A DNA stretch of 64,000 nucleotides from Burkholderia sp. PAMC 26561 (GTDB lineage Bacteria > Pseudomonadota > Gammaproteobacteria > Burkholderiales > Burkholderiaceae), in the NCBI RefSeq assembly GCF_001557535.2, contig NZ_CP014306.1:62001-126000 (forward strand), given 5' to 3'. How positions within the stretch are numbered: position 1 is the stretch's first letter; every line of letters starts with the position of its first letter. Below, one piece after another: positions 44,061 to 53,886 of the stretch. The notes under the pieces were generated by a model. The model had not been told where the DNA came from. It saw only the letters and a program-made list of their open reading frames with translations, and made no database searches. Position numbers and translations under genes: made by a program.

Positions 44061-44085
44061 GTAATTGCGAATCATTCTCAATTAC
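44061..44085 (-). promoter_or_regulatory. Fur box over promoter
   Basis: A 25-bp stretch has 7-bp perfect ends GTAATTG/CAATTAC around a core reading GCGAATCATTCTCA on the plus strand, a good Fur-box match. On the minus strand TTGTAA and TACAAT are 18 bp apart and overlap the box, so bound Fur would block the promoter. Confidence 0.75.
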
Positions 44086-44213
44086 AAGCAGGATTTTTGG
44101 GGCAGGACCGATGCAAAGATCTGGGATCGTTGGTGAGCGAAGCCGATGCGCGAAGCGCCGCCATGAGCGGGGCTACGGCCGTTGGAAAGACAAGATGAGG
44201 CGGATTGCCGCGC

Positions 44214-44972
44214 TCAGACGCGCGCCGTCAAGAAGCGCCGCAGAATCCCCGACGAATACGCGCCGCCGAGCGCGTGAAGGAACTCGAGGAATGACTCGGG
44301 CGCGTCGGCATCGGCGGTATCTGATACGGTGCGCACCACGGCGCACGGCACGTCGTGTTCGTAACAAACCTGGGCGATCGCGGCGCCTTCCATCTCGACG
44401 GCGAGCGCTTCAGGCAAAGCGTCGCGAAGCGCGTTCACCTCGGCATGACTCGATACAAACCGGTCCCCGCTCACAATCAGCCCGCGATGCAACCGTGGAG
44501 GATGCACACCGAAACGCGCCTCGAGCGCCGCGTGTTCATCGGCGAGAAAGGCGGTGCAGGCCTTGGCCAACGCGTCGCTGAGCCCGGCGTTCGCGGCAAA
44601 ACGCGCCATGCCGAGCAACGGCACCTCGAAGCGCGGAAACAGCGGCGACGCGTCCAGATCGTGCTGCATCAGCATATCGCCGATCACGATATCGCCCACG
44701 CGCACGTCTTCCCGAACACCGCCCGCGACACCCGTGAACACGATGGAATCGACGCTGAACACGTGGATCAGCGCGCTCGCCGTCGCGGCCGCGGCCACTT
44801 TGCCCACGCGCGCCAGCGTTACCACGCACGGCACGCCATGCGCCGTTCCGACGTGATATTCGCGACGGCCGATGATCTCGGTGCGGACATTCCCGGCAAG
44901 GCGCATTGCATCGGTGAGATCGCCCAGTTCCTGCGGCAACGCCGCCATGATGCCGAGCCGGTCCATCTTCAT
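44214..44972 (-). CDS. mtnN: 5'-methylthioadenosine/S-adenosylhomocysteine nucleosidase
   Basis: 252 residues of the PNP/UDP phosphorylase family. It starts MKMDRLGIMAALPQELGDL; FTGVAGGVREDVRVGDIVIG is the conserved Gly-rich segment, VEMEGAAIAQV the ribose/base site with catalytic Glu, and RTVSDTADADAPESF holds the catalytic Asp. It cleaves MTA and SAH to adenine and a thioribose, clearing by-products of SAM use. About 20 residues longer than E. coli MtnN. The ATG overlaps the uvrD stop (ATGA), so translation is coupled. Confidence 0.88.
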   Translation of the reverse strand: MKMDRLGIMAALPQELGDLTDAMRLAGNVRTEIIGRREYHVGTAHGVPCVVTLARVGKVAAAATASALIHVFSVDSIVFTGVAGGVREDVRVGDIVIGDMLMQHDLDASPLFPRFEVPLLGMARFAANAGLSDALAKACTAFLADEHAALEARFGVHPPRLHRGLIVSGDRFVSSHAEVNALRDALPEALAVEMEGAAIAQVCYEHDVPCAVVRTVSDTADADAPESFLEFLHALGGAYSSGILRRFLTARV

Positions 44973-47338
44973 TCCACTGCCTGCAGTTTAGCCACCGCCA
45001 ACGCGAGCCATTTCTCGCCATGGCGTTTGAACCGGACCTGGGCTTTCGCGTCCGTCCCTGCTCCTTCCAGCGCGATCACCGTGCCCTCGCCGAACTTGTT
45101 GTGGAACACGGGCTGGCCGATCTTGAATCCGGTGTCAGCCGCGCGCTGGTTGTTGGCGAACGCGGGCAACGGCTTGCCGGCATCCGGGTCCGTGTAAGCG
45201 GCGCGTTCTCCGCGTTCCTGCCCCGGACGCGCGAACCAGTCCCGGCCCCAGCCGGCGTTATCGGCCCGGCCGCCCCAGCGCGCGCCTGCTTCCACTTTGG
45301 GCGTGAGCCATTTGAGCGACTCTTCCGGAAGCTCATCGAAGAAACGGGAGCGGATGTTGTAGCGCGTCTGGCCGTGCAACATCCGGCTCTGGGCAAACGA
45401 CAGATACAACCGCTCCTTCGCCCGCGTGATCGCCACATACGCGAGACGCCGTTCCTCTTCGAGCCCGTCGCTTTCCTGCGCGCTGTTCTCGTGCGGGAAC
45501 AAACCCTCTTCGAGCCCCGTGATGAACACGGCCATGAACTCCAGCCCCTTGGCTGCGTGCACCGTCATCAACTGCACGGCGTCCTGGCCGGCTTGCGCCT
45601 GGTTGTCGCCGGCTTCCAGCGATGCATGCGACAGGAAACCCGCCAGCGGCGTCATGGTGTCGGGGTTTTGCGCAGGATCGGCGGGACTTTCGGGATCGAG
45701 CACATCGACAGCGGGATCATCCGTCGCCACGCCGATTTCCGGCGCGTTGGTCGCGCCCGGGCGCAGCGGAATGGAACGCGCGGGGGTATCGAGCCCGTAG
45801 CCTTCTTCCTGCACGAATGCAGCCGCCGCGTTCACCACTTCCTGCAAGTTCTCGAGCCGGTCCTGGCCTTCGCGTTCATTCTCGTAATGCGTCGCGAGAC
45901 CGCTCGCGCGGACCACGTACTCCACCGTTTCCGGCAAGCTCATGTGCTGTGTTTCGGCGCGAATCTTGCCGATCAACTGCGCGAAATTCGCGAGACTCGA
46001 ACCTGCCTTGCCGGCCACGTAGGGCACGGCCGCGGCCATTGAACAGTTGTAGAGACGGGCGGCGTCGGCGAGTTGTTCGATCGACCTTGCGCCAATTCCA
46101 CGCGTCGGGAAATTCACGACGCGGGAAAACGCGGTGTCGTCGTTGGGGTTGTCGATCAGGCGCAGATACGCAAGCGCGTGCTTCACTTCCTGGCGCTCGA
46201 AAAACCGCAAGCCGCCATACACGCGATACGCAATGCCCGCATTCACCAGCGTATGTTCGATGGTTCGCGACTGCGCATTGCTTCTATACAGGATCGCGAT
46301 CTCGCCACGCGCCGCGCCTGCATGAATCAGCGCCTTGATCTCCTCGACGATCCACCCGGCTTCCTGCGTATCGGTCGCGGCCTCGTACACGCGCACGGGT
46401 TCGCCGTGACCTGCATCGGTGCGCAGATTTTTGCCGAGCCGGCGCGAGTTTTTCGCGATCAGGAAGTTGGCGGTATCGAGAATATGACCATGCGAGCGAT
46501 AGTTCTGCTCCAGCTTGATCATGTTGCGCACATGGAATTCGCGCTCGAAGTCATGCATGTTGCCGACGTTCGCGCCACGGAATGCGTAGATGGACTGGTC
46601 GTCGTCGCCCACGGCGAAGATGGCGTTATGCTCGCCCGCCAGTATCTTGAGCCACGCGTACTGCAGCTTGTTCGTATCCTGGAACTCGTCGACCAGAATA
46701 TTGCGAAAACGCGCCTGGTAATGCGCGCGCAGCGGCGGATTGTGCGCGAGCAGCTCGTAGCAGCGCAGCAGGAGCTCGGGGAAATCCACCACGCCTTCGC
46801 GCTGGCATTGCTGCTCGTACGCCGCGTACAACTCGACGAACTTCATGTTGAAGGCGTCGGTCGCGTCGACGTCTTTCGGACGCAGCCCTTGTTCCTTCGC
46901 GTTGTTGATGAAGTACTGGAGATTCTTGGCCGGATATTTTTCGTCGTCGATATTCAGGCCCTTCATCAGCCGCTTGATGGCCGAAAGCTGGTCTGCAGTA
47001 TCGAGGATCTGGAATGCCTGCGGCAGGCCGGCATCGCGGAAATGCGCGCGCAGCATGCGGTTGCACAAGCCGTGGAAGGTGCCGATCCACATGCCGCGTG
47101 TATCGATGGGCATCATGGCCGTCAGCCGCGCCATCATCTCTTTTGCGGCCTTGTTCGTGAACGTGACCGCGAGAATGGTCTGCGGCGACGCATAACCCTG
47201 CTGGATCAGCCACGCGATGCGCGTGATCAGGACGCGCGTCTTGCCGCTGCCCGCGCCCGCCAGGATAAGCGCCGGCTCGTTTGGCAACGTGACGGCGGCA
47301 AGTTGTTCGGGGTTCAGATTGGCAAGCAAATCGGGCAT
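44969..47338 (-). CDS. uvrD: UvrD/Rep-type ATP-dependent DNA helicase
   Basis: 789 residues, SF1A helicase. Walker A is AGAGSGKTRVL near residue 28; the Q motif LNPEQLAAV precedes it. DEFQDTNKLQ is motif II, VGDDDQSIYAFRGA motif III, and VHAAKGLEF motif V. It unwinds DNA 3' to 5' in mismatch and excision repair. The ATG at 47338 (MPDLLANLNPEQ) fits the family; a TTG at 47401 and ATG at 47365 lie in an unconserved lead-in. Divergent from valS, whose promoter region lies between. Confidence 0.93.
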   Translation of the reverse strand: MPDLLANLNPEQLAAVTLPNEPALILAGAGSGKTRVLITRIAWLIQQGYASPQTILAVTFTNKAAKEMMARLTAMMPIDTRGMWIGTFHGLCNRMLRAHFRDAGLPQAFQILDTADQLSAIKRLMKGLNIDDEKYPAKNLQYFINNAKEQGLRPKDVDATDAFNMKFVELYAAYEQQCQREGVVDFPELLLRCYELLAHNPPLRAHYQARFRNILVDEFQDTNKLQYAWLKILAGEHNAIFAVGDDDQSIYAFRGANVGNMHDFEREFHVRNMIKLEQNYRSHGHILDTANFLIAKNSRRLGKNLRTDAGHGEPVRVYEAATDTQEAGWIVEEIKALIHAGAARGEIAILYRSNAQSRTIEHTLVNAGIAYRVYGGLRFFERQEVKHALAYLRLIDNPNDDTAFSRVVNFPTRGIGARSIEQLADAARLYNCSMAAAVPYVAGKAGSSLANFAQLIGKIRAETQHMSLPETVEYVVRASGLATHYENEREGQDRLENLQEVVNAAAAFVQEEGYGLDTPARSIPLRPGATNAPEIGVATDDPAVDVLDPESPADPAQNPDTMTPLAGFLSHASLEAGDNQAQAGQDAVQLMTVHAAKGLEFMAVFITGLEEGLFPHENSAQESDGLEEERRLAYVAITRAKERLYLSFAQSRMLHGQTRYNIRSRFFDELPEESLKWLTPKVEAGARWGGRADNAGWGRDWFARPGQERGERAAYTDPDAGKPLPAFANNQRAADTGFKIGQPVFHNKFGEGTVIALEGAGTDAKAQVRFKRHGEKWLALAVAKLQAVE

Positions 47339-47478
47339 GGGCGAGTCTTCCGGTGGGTCGAACATTATAAGACCGCGCGGGCGGACACGTTTTCGAAACA
47401 ACCGCTTTGAAAGCTCGCTTTGCGCTCGATTGAGGCCGATCAGGCGCGCCTAAATCGGCTGCAGGTTCGGTAAGACCT

Positions 47479-47484
47479 TATAAT
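47479..47484 (+). promoter_or_regulatory. Candidate valS -10 element
   Basis: A perfect TATAAT lies 63 nt before the valS ATG in the 208-nt divergent space to uvrD. No matching -35 is seen at 16-18 bp, so it is a weak call. Confidence 0.35.
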
Positions 47485-47546
47485 TCACCGATGTCGCTGG
47501 TCGACCCCCGCTTCTTTTTTACGCAATTTTCGGCAGATCCCACCCC

Positions 47547-50417
47547 ATGAGTGACAACACGCTTGCGAAGAGTTTCGAGCCCCAGAACATCGAGTCCCAC
47601 TGGGGACCCGAATGGGAAAAGCGCGGGTACGCCGCGCCGAGCCTCGACGAAGGAAAAAAAGACTTCTCGATCCAGCTCCCGCCGCCAAACGTCACCGGCA
47701 CGCTGCACATGGGTCATGCGTTTAACCAGACCATCATGGACAGCCTCACGCGGTATCACCGCATGCTCGGCGAAAACACCCTGTGGCTGCCGGGCACGGA
47801 CCACGCGGGCATCGCCACGCAGATCGTGGTCGAGCGCCAGCTCGACGCCAAGGGCATCTCGCGCCATGACCTCGGCCGCGAGGAATTCCTGAAACGCGTC
47901 TGGGAATGGAAACAGCAGTCGGGCTCGACCATTACGGGGCAAGTGCGCCGACTGGGCGCGTCCATCGACTGGTCGCGGGAATATTTCACGATGGACGACA
48001 AGATGTCGACCGCCGTGCAGGATGTTTTCGTCACGCTCTACAAGCAGGGCCTGATTTATCGTGGAAAGCGGCTGGTGAACTGGGATCCGGTGCTGGGCAC
48101 GGCTGTATCGGATCTTGAAGTGGTGAGCGAGGAGGAAGCCGGCAATCTGTGGCACATCAACTACCCGCTGACGGACGGCTCGGGACACCTGACAGTTGCC
48201 ACCACGCGCCCGGAAACCATGCTCGGCGACACCGCCGTGATGGTCCATCCGGAAGACGAGCGTTACGCGCATCTCATTGGCAAGACGGTCACCTTGCCGT
48301 TGTCGGGCCGTGAAGTTCCGGTGATCGCGGACGACTATGTGGATCGCGAGTTCGGAACCGGCGTGGTCAAGGTTACGCCGGCGCACGATTTCAACGACTA
48401 TCAGGTGGGCTTGCGTCACAAGCTGCCCATGATCGAAATCCTTACGCTCGACGCAAAAATCAACGACAACGCGCCGGAAAAATATCGTGGCCTGGATCGT
48501 TTCGATGCCCGCAAGCAGGTCGTGGCCGATCTCGAAGCGCTCGGCGCGCTTGAATCGGTCAAGCCGCACACGCTGATGGTACCGCGCGGCGACCGTACCA
48601 GCGTGGTGATCGAGCCCATGCTGACGGACCAGTGGTTCGTGGCCATGAGCAAACCGGCGCCGGAAGGCACGTTCAATCCGGGTAAATCGATCGCGGAAAC
48701 GGCGCTCGACGTAGTCCGCAGCGGCGAAATCAAGTTCGTGCCGGAAAACTGGTCGAACACGTATTACCAGTGGCTTGAAAATATCCAGGACTGGTGTATT
48801 TCTCGCCAGCTCTGGTGGGGCCATCAAATCCCCGCGTGGTACGGTGAGAACGGCGAAATCTTCGTCGCCAAGACGGAAGCCGAAGCGCGCGCGGAAGCCT
48901 CCCAAAACGGCTATACCGGCACGCTACGACGCGACGAAGATGTGCTCGACACCTGGTTCTCGTCCGCGCTGGTGCCGTTTTCGTCGCTTGGATGGCCGAA
49001 CGAAACGCCGGAGCTGAAGCATTTCCTGCCGTCGTCGGTGCTGGTGACGGGGTTCGACATCATCTTCTTCTGGGTTGCCCGGATGGTGATGATGACCACG
49101 CACTTCACGGGGAAGATCCCGTTCGACACGGTCTACGTCCACGGTCTCGTGCGCGACGCGGAAGGCCAGAAAATGTCGAAGAGCAAGGGCAACACGCTCG
49201 ACCCCATCGACATTGTCGACGGAATCGATCTGGAAACGCTCGTCGCCAAGCGTATTACCGGCCTGATGAACCCGAAGCAGGCCGAGAAGATCGAGAAAAA
49301 GACCCGCAAGGAGTTCCCGGACGGAATTCAGCCGTTTGGCACGGATGCCTTGCGCTTCACGATGGCGTCCATGGCCACTCTCGGTCGCAACGTGAATTTT
49401 GATCTGGCAAGGTGCGAGGGATACCGTAATTTTTGCAATAAGTTGTGGAACGCTACACGGTTTGTGCTGATGAACACCGAAGGCCACGATTGTGGTTTCG
49501 GCAAACCGGAAGAATGCGAAGCGGGCGACTGCGGCCCAGGCGGCTACCTGCATTTTTCGCAGGCGGACTTCTGGATCGTCTCGCTGCTGCAGCGTGTGGA
49601 AGCGGAGGTCGAGAAGGGTTTCGCTGATTACCGGTTCGATAACGTGGCAAGCGCCATCTACAAATTCGTCTGGGACGAGTACTGCGACTGGTATCTCGAA
49701 CTGGCGAAGGTACAGATCCAAAACGGCCTGCCCGAGCAGCAGCGCGCGACACGCCGGACCCTGCTGCGCGTGCTGGAAACCGTGCTGCGTCTGGCTCACC
49801 CGATCATTCCGTTCATCACGGAAGCCTTGTGGCAGAAGGTTGCGCCGCTGACCGACCGGTATCCGCAGCCGGCCAATGGCAGCCAAACGGCATCGATCAT
49901 GATCCAGCGCTATCCGCAGGCGCAACCGTCGAAAATCGACGAATCGTCAGAACAGTGGGCGGCCGAACTGAAAGGAGTCATCGATGCATGTCGTAATCTG
50001 CGCGGCGAGATGAATTTGTCACCGGCAGTGAAAGTGCCGCTGCTGGCAACGGGCGACGAAGCGCAGTTGAAGTCGTTCGCGCCTTATGTCCAGGCACTGG
50101 CGCGTTTGTCGGAGGTAAAGATCATCACCGACGAAAATGCGCTCGACGCAGAGGCAAGTGGCGCGCCAGTTGCTATTGTAGGATCGAACAAGCTGGTGCT
50201 TAAGGTCGAGATCGACGTCGCCGCTGAACGCGAACGCCTCACGAAGGAAGTCGATCGGCTGACACAGGAAATCGGCAAGGCGCGCGTCAAGCTGGAAAAC
50301 GAAAGTTTTGTAGCCCGTGCGCCGGCCGCGGTGGTTGAACAGGAACGCAAGCGGCTTGCCGAATTCGAGTCGACGGCTGACAAGCTGAAAGCGCAGCTTT
50401 CACGGTTGCCGGCGTAA
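47547..50417 (+). CDS. valS: Valyl-tRNA synthetase
   Basis: 956 residues, class I synthetase. The HIGH motif is the usual ValRS variant in [17 protein letters not shown] (about 47-63), and KMSKS is at about 541-545 ([13 protein letters not shown]). An editing domain lies between them ([19 protein letters not shown]), followed by the anticodon-binding domain and a C-terminal coiled coil (about 880-956) that holds the tRNA. It charges tRNA-Val and removes mischarged threonine. Length matches bacterial ValRS. Confidence 0.97.
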   Translation: MSDNTLAKSFEPQNIESHWGPEWEKRGYAAPSLDEGKKDFSIQLPPPNVTGTLHMGHAFNQTIMDSLTRYHRMLGENTLWLPGTDHAGIATQIVVERQLDAKGISRHDLGREEFLKRVWEWKQQSGSTITGQVRRLGASIDWSREYFTMDDKMSTAVQDVFVTLYKQGLIYRGKRLVNWDPVLGTAVSDLEVVSEEEAGNLWHINYPLTDGSGHLTVATTRPETMLGDTAVMVHPEDERYAHLIGKTVTLPLSGREVPVIADDYVDREFGTGVVKVTPAHDFNDYQVGLRHKLPMIEILTLDAKINDNAPEKYRGLDRFDARKQVVADLEALGALESVKPHTLMVPRGDRTSVVIEPMLTDQWFVAMSKPAPEGTFNPGKSIAETALDVVRSGEIKFVPENWSNTYYQWLENIQDWCISRQLWWGHQIPAWYGENGEIFVAKTEAEARAEASQNGYTGTLRRDEDVLDTWFSSALVPFSSLGWPNETPELKHFLPSSVLVTGFDIIFFWVARMVMMTTHFTGKIPFDTVYVHGLVRDAEGQKMSKSKGNTLDPIDIVDGIDLETLVAKRITGLMNPKQAEKIEKKTRKEFPDGIQPFGTDALRFTMASMATLGRNVNFDLARCEGYRNFCNKLWNATRFVLMNTEGHDCGFGKPEECEAGDCGPGGYLHFSQADFWIVSLLQRVEAEVEKGFADYRFDNVASAIYKFVWDEYCDWYLELAKVQIQNGLPEQQRATRRTLLRVLETVLRLAHPIIPFITEALWQKVAPLTDRYPQPANGSQTASIMIQRYPQAQPSKIDESSEQWAAELKGVIDACRNLRGEMNLSPAVKVPLLATGDEAQLKSFAPYVQALARLSEVKIITDENALDAEASGAPVAIVGSNKLVLKVEIDVAAERERLTKEVDRLTQEIGKARVKLENESFVARAPAAVVEQERKRLAEFESTADKLKAQLSRLPA

Positions 50418-50480
50418 ACTTCATTCAGACGCGGCGGTGTCAGACCTGGAAACTAACCTATAGCTTGTTCCGTCTATAGC

Positions 50481-50525
50481 AAAGTGCAGTTTGACGCTGG
50501 AAGAATTCACTCGTCGCACTTTTTT
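50481..50525 (+). terminator. Rho-independent terminator after valS
   Basis: AAAGTGC (50481-50487) pairs with GCACTTT (50516-50522), with an inner GACG/CGTC stem, and six T follow. It lies 64 nt after the valS stop, before the galU promoter region. Confidence 0.7.
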
Positions 50526-50618
50526 ATTCACGGATCAACCTGCATCATGGCAGTGGCTCTCGGGCCCACGAAATTCAGGCTTGACGTTTAAACACGATAA
50601 GAGGATCAGGGTCATCAA

Positions 50619-51500
50619 ATGCTAAAAGTTACGAAAGCGGTTTTCCCGGTTGCGGGTCTCGGTACCCGGTTCCTCCCCGCAACCAAGGCCAGCCCGAAGG
50701 AAATGCTGCCTGTGGTCGACAAGCCGCTCATCCAGTACGCGGTCGAAGAGGCAATGGCAGCCGGCATTACGGAAATGATCTTTGTGACGGGGCGCAGCAA
50801 GCGCGCCATTGAAGATCACTTCGACAAGTCGTATGAGATCGAGGCCGAACTGGAAGCGCGCGGCAAGCAGAAGCTGCTCGATCTGGTCCGCAGCATCAAG
50901 CCGAGCCATGTGGACTGTTTCTACGTGCGCCAGGCCGAAGCGCTCGGTCTTGGGCACGCGGTGCTGTGCGCCGAAAAGCTGGTGGGCGACAACCCGTTTG
51001 CCGTCATCCTCGCCGATGACTTGTTGTACGGCACGCCGCCGGTCATGACGCAGATGATCGAAGTGTTCGACCACTATCACAGCTCGGTAATTGGCGTAGA
51101 AGAGATCCCGGCTCAGGATTCGAAGTCGTATGGTGTTATCGACGGGAAAGAGTGGGAAGACAATATTTTCAAGCTGTCGGGCATCGTGGAAAAGCCGGAA
51201 CCGGCTGTGGCGCCGTCGAATCTCGGCGTAGTCGGCCGTTACGTGCTGAAGCCGCGTGTTTTCGACCATATCCGCGCGTTGAAGCCGGGCGCAGGCGGTG
51301 AACTGCAACTGACGGACGCGATCCAGTCGCTCCTCGCGGACGAACAAGTGCTCGCGTACAAGTATCACGGCACGCGTTTCGACTGCGGCAGCAAGCTCGG
51401 TTATCTGAAGGCGACGGTGGAATTCGCGCTGCGTCACCCGGAAGTTGCCGCCGACTTCCAGGAATACCTGGATACGCGCTCGCCGCATTTGGTTGGATAA
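50619..51500 (+). CDS. galU: UTP-glucose-1-phosphate uridylyltransferase
   Basis: 293 residues. The nucleotidyltransferase start is KAVFPVAGLGTRFLPATKAS, followed by PKEMLPVVDKPLIQYAVEEA. VILADDLLYG holds a catalytic Asp; GGELQLTDAIQSLL and the ending HGTRFDCGSKLGYLKATVEF are GalU signatures. It makes UDP-glucose for lipopolysaccharide core, capsules and glycolipids; UDP-glucose is a possible donor for the glycosyltransferase at 18248. The ATG follows GAGGATCAGGG. Confidence 0.95.
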   Translation: MLKVTKAVFPVAGLGTRFLPATKASPKEMLPVVDKPLIQYAVEEAMAAGITEMIFVTGRSKRAIEDHFDKSYEIEAELEARGKQKLLDLVRSIKPSHVDCFYVRQAEALGLGHAVLCAEKLVGDNPFAVILADDLLYGTPPVMTQMIEVFDHYHSSVIGVEEIPAQDSKSYGVIDGKEWEDNIFKLSGIVEKPEPAVAPSNLGVVGRYVLKPRVFDHIRALKPGAGGELQLTDAIQSLLADEQVLAYKYHGTRFDCGSKLGYLKATVEFALRHPEVAADFQEYLDTRSPHLVG

Positions 51501-51537
51501 GTCTGGCTTCGGGCGCCCGTCGTGGCGCTTCGAAAAT

Positions 51538-51572
51538 AAAAATGCCCATGATCTTCGTCATGGGCATTTTTT
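51538..51572. terminator. Bidirectional terminator between galU and the TusA-like gene
   Basis: AATGCCCATGA (51541-51551) pairs perfectly with TCATGGGCATT (51558-51568), with A-rich sequence before and six T after. It serves both converging genes. Confidence 0.85.
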
Positions 51573-51588
51573 CGTCCGGCTGACCTGC

Positions 51589-51816
51589 TTAACGCCGCCG
51601 CATCAAAAAAGTGAAGACCTTGTCGTGCGAGGTCGATTCCACCAGTTCATTGCCGGTCTGCTTCGAAAACGCGGCAAAGTCACGTTGGGAACCCGGATCG
51701 GTCGCGAGGACCTTCAGAATCTGACCGCTTTGCATGTCGGACAGCGCCTTCTTCGCCCGCAAGATGGGCAGCGGACACATGAGCCCGCGCGCATCGACTT
51801 CCTTGTGCACTTCCAT
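51589..51816 (-). CDS. TusA-family sulfur carrier protein
   Basis: 75 residues. VDARGLMCPLPILRAKKALS holds the family Cys14-Pro-x-Pro motif that carries persulfide sulfur; the rest matches the TusA/SirA alpha-beta fold (GQILKVLATDPGSQRDFAAF). Proteins of this family pass sulfur for tRNA thiolation or cofactors, or act in redox sulfur metabolism. No tusBCDE genes are near, so which branch it serves is open. It converges on galU. Confidence 0.9.
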   Translation of the reverse strand: MEVHKEVDARGLMCPLPILRAKKALSDMQSGQILKVLATDPGSQRDFAAFSKQTGNELVESTSHDKVFTFLMRRR

Positions 51817-51871
51817 CGAATGAGCCTTGTTCGAATCTGCTTTTTGTAAGAGTCCGATTTTACCCCACTGC

Positions 51872-52891
51872 CTAAAAATTCACCGCTTCTCCCTTGGCCA
51901 GGGATTCCCTCATCGCGATGCCGATGCGCGTGGCTTCCCGCGCGTCTTCAAGCGTGAGGCCCGTCGCGGGGCCACCGTTGAGCGACGCCACGAACGCCTC
52001 GGCCTCGTTCAGGAACGCGTGTTCGAAGCGCTCGAAGAACGTCGGCGTACATTCGTTGCGAATGCCCGTGGCATCGAAAATTTCCACGCGATTCAACCGC
52101 GGGTTGCTCCCCACCGATAACGCCCCGCCCGTTCCCACGACTTCCGTTTGCGTATCGTGGCCATGCGCACTGGTCCGCGATGCATGGAAAACCGCCATGC
52201 GTCCGCCCTCGAACTCGACGATGGCAACGCCGTTATCAATGTCGCCACACGCAGCCAGGCCTTCGTGGATGGCAATCGTGCCGCTTGCAAACACGCGCGT
52301 GACACGCGGATTGCCGAGCATCCAGCGCGCCAGGTCGATGTCGTGGACGCTGCAATCGAGGAACAGGCCGCCCGATGTCGGCGCGAAACGCACGAAGAAG
52401 CCATCGGGATCGTTTTTATCGACGGTTTGCGAACGGACCATGAACGGCCGGCCGATCGCGCCCTCGCGGACCTTGTTGAAGGCATCGCGATAACTGGCGT
52501 CGAAGCGGCGCACGAAACCGATCATGACCTGCAGATCGGGAAACCGTGCGCTTTCTTCGATAACCCGGTCGCACTGCGCCAGGTCCAGCGACAACGGCTT
52601 CTCGCAGAACACGTGTTTGCCGGCCCGTAATGCCGCGATGATCTGGTCGGCATGAAGCGACGTAGGCGTAACGAGCCAGACGGCATCAATCGATGTGTCT
52701 TGCAGCAACGACTCGTAGTCGTCGTAGAGCGCGAGTTCGGGCAGCTTTTCCACCGCCCATTCACGTTCAGCCGCGACCGGGCTGCACGCGGCCGCGAGCG
52801 TCGCGCCGGGCACATGCCACGCGAGATTGCGCGCATGGCGTTGACCAAGCCGCCCCAGTCCGGCAATGCCGATCCGCACCGGCGCTTTCAT
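51872..52891 (-). CDS. Gfo/Idh/MocA-family oxidoreductase (probable inositol or related dehydrogenase)
   Basis: 339 residues. Rossmann start RIGIAGLGRLGQRHARNLAW; the catalytic Lys block is VFCEKPLSLDL, and DCSVHDIDLARWMLG holds the His/Asp pair. It belongs to the same family as IolG next to it (overlap ATGA, so translated with it), and the operon suggests it acts on an inositol isomer such as scyllo-inositol, or on a related sugar. The reaction is inferred. The ATG at 52891 is the only start that overlaps the iolG stop; a longer in-frame reading to 53221 is rejected. Confidence 0.82.
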   Translation of the reverse strand: MKAPVRIGIAGLGRLGQRHARNLAWHVPGATLAAACSPVAAEREWAVEKLPELALYDDYESLLQDTSIDAVWLVTPTSLHADQIIAALRAGKHVFCEKPLSLDLAQCDRVIEESARFPDLQVMIGFVRRFDASYRDAFNKVREGAIGRPFMVRSQTVDKNDPDGFFVRFAPTSGGLFLDCSVHDIDLARWMLGNPRVTRVFASGTIAIHEGLAACGDIDNGVAIVEFEGGRMAVFHASRTSAHGHDTQTEVVGTGGALSVGSNPRLNRVEIFDATGIRNECTPTFFERFEHAFLNEAEAFVASLNGGPATGLTLEDAREATRIGIAMRESLAKGEAVNF

Positions 52892-53886
52892 GCCGCGCCC
52901 AGCTTGATGATCGTTCCTTCGCGCCATGAACGCGTGGCGGCATCGGCGAGTTCGAGCGCTTTCAGGCCGTCCGCGACCGTCGTGCGCACGGGTTTGCCTT
53001 CCTGGACGGCATCGAAGAAATGCGCGATCTCCAGCGCGTACGCCGCGCGGTATCGCTCGAGGAAAAATGCCTCGGGGACATCGTTCGATACCGCCGTCTT
53101 CGAGTACGCGGTGACTTCGGTGGGACGGACATTGCCCGCCTGCAGCATGCCTTTGCTGCCGAGCAATTCGAAGCGCTGGTCGTAGCCGTACGCCGCGCGC
53201 CGCGTCGTGTTGATCTGGCACAAGCGGCCGCGTTTGGTGCGAATGGTGACGGCCGTCGAGTCGATGTCACCCGCATCCGCAATCGCCGGATCGGTCAGGA
53301 CGCTTCCGGTGGCGTGCAGTGTGTCGGCTTCGTCGTCGAGCATCCAGCGGAAGATATCGAAGTCGTGGATCAGCATGTCCTTGAAAATGCCGCCCGAATG
53401 TTTGATGTAGTCAACGGGCGGCGCCCCCGGGTCGCGACTCGTAACAATCAGCATTTCCGGATCGCCGATTTCACCCGCCTCCACGCGCGCCTTCAACGCA
53501 GCGAACGTCGGGTCGAAGCGGCGCTGGAAGCCGATCATGCAGACCACGCCGGCTTTGGCGACGGCATCGGCGCAAGCGCGTGCGCGTTCGAGCGTCAGGT
53601 CCACAGGCTTTTCGCAGAACACGTGTTTCTTTTGCGCCGCCGATTTCATGATCAGGTCGGCATGGGTATCGGTGCTCGAACACACCACGGTCGCGCCGAT
53701 GGACGCATCGCCCAGCGCGCCTTCCACGTCCGCCACTTGTGCGCCGTGCAGCGCGGCCAGGGCGGCGGCGGCTTCCTTGTTGACATCGACTACATATTTC
53801 AGGCGCACGCCCGGCTGTTTCGCCAGATTCGCCGCATGGATCTTGCCGATCCGCCCTGCTCCGAAAACCGCTACATCAATCGTCAT
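52888..53886 (-). CDS. iolG: Inositol 2-dehydrogenase
   Basis: 332 residues, Gfo/Idh/MocA. DVAVFGAGRIGKIHAANLA binds NAD; VFCEKPVDLTLERA has the catalytic Lys; KDMLIHDFDIFRWMLDDE has Asp and His for proton transfer. It oxidises myo-inositol to scyllo-inosose, the first catabolic step. It starts 11 nt inside the 3' end of the RpiR-type regulator gene and overlaps the next oxidoreductase gene, so all three form one transcript. Identity is well supported by family plus cluster. Confidence 0.9.
   Translation of the reverse strand: MTIDVAVFGAGRIGKIHAANLAKQPGVRLKYVVDVNKEAAAALAALHGAQVADVEGALGDASIGATVVCSSTDTHADLIMKSAAQKKHVFCEKPVDLTLERARACADAVAKAGVVCMIGFQRRFDPTFAALKARVEAGEIGDPEMLIVTSRDPGAPPVDYIKHSGGIFKDMLIHDFDIFRWMLDDEADTLHATGSVLTDPAIADAGDIDSTAVTIRTKRGRLCQINTTRRAAYGYDQRFELLGSKGMLQAGNVRPTEVTAYSKTAVSNDVPEAFFLERYRAAYALEIAHFFDAVQEGKPVRTTVADGLKALELADAATRSWREGTIIKLGAA

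Noticed and set aside
43758..44081. TTG start at 44081 for the first Fur-box gene
   Set aside because: It falls inside the Fur box and at or before the predicted RNA start; the TTG at 44033 has AGGAGG at the right distance.
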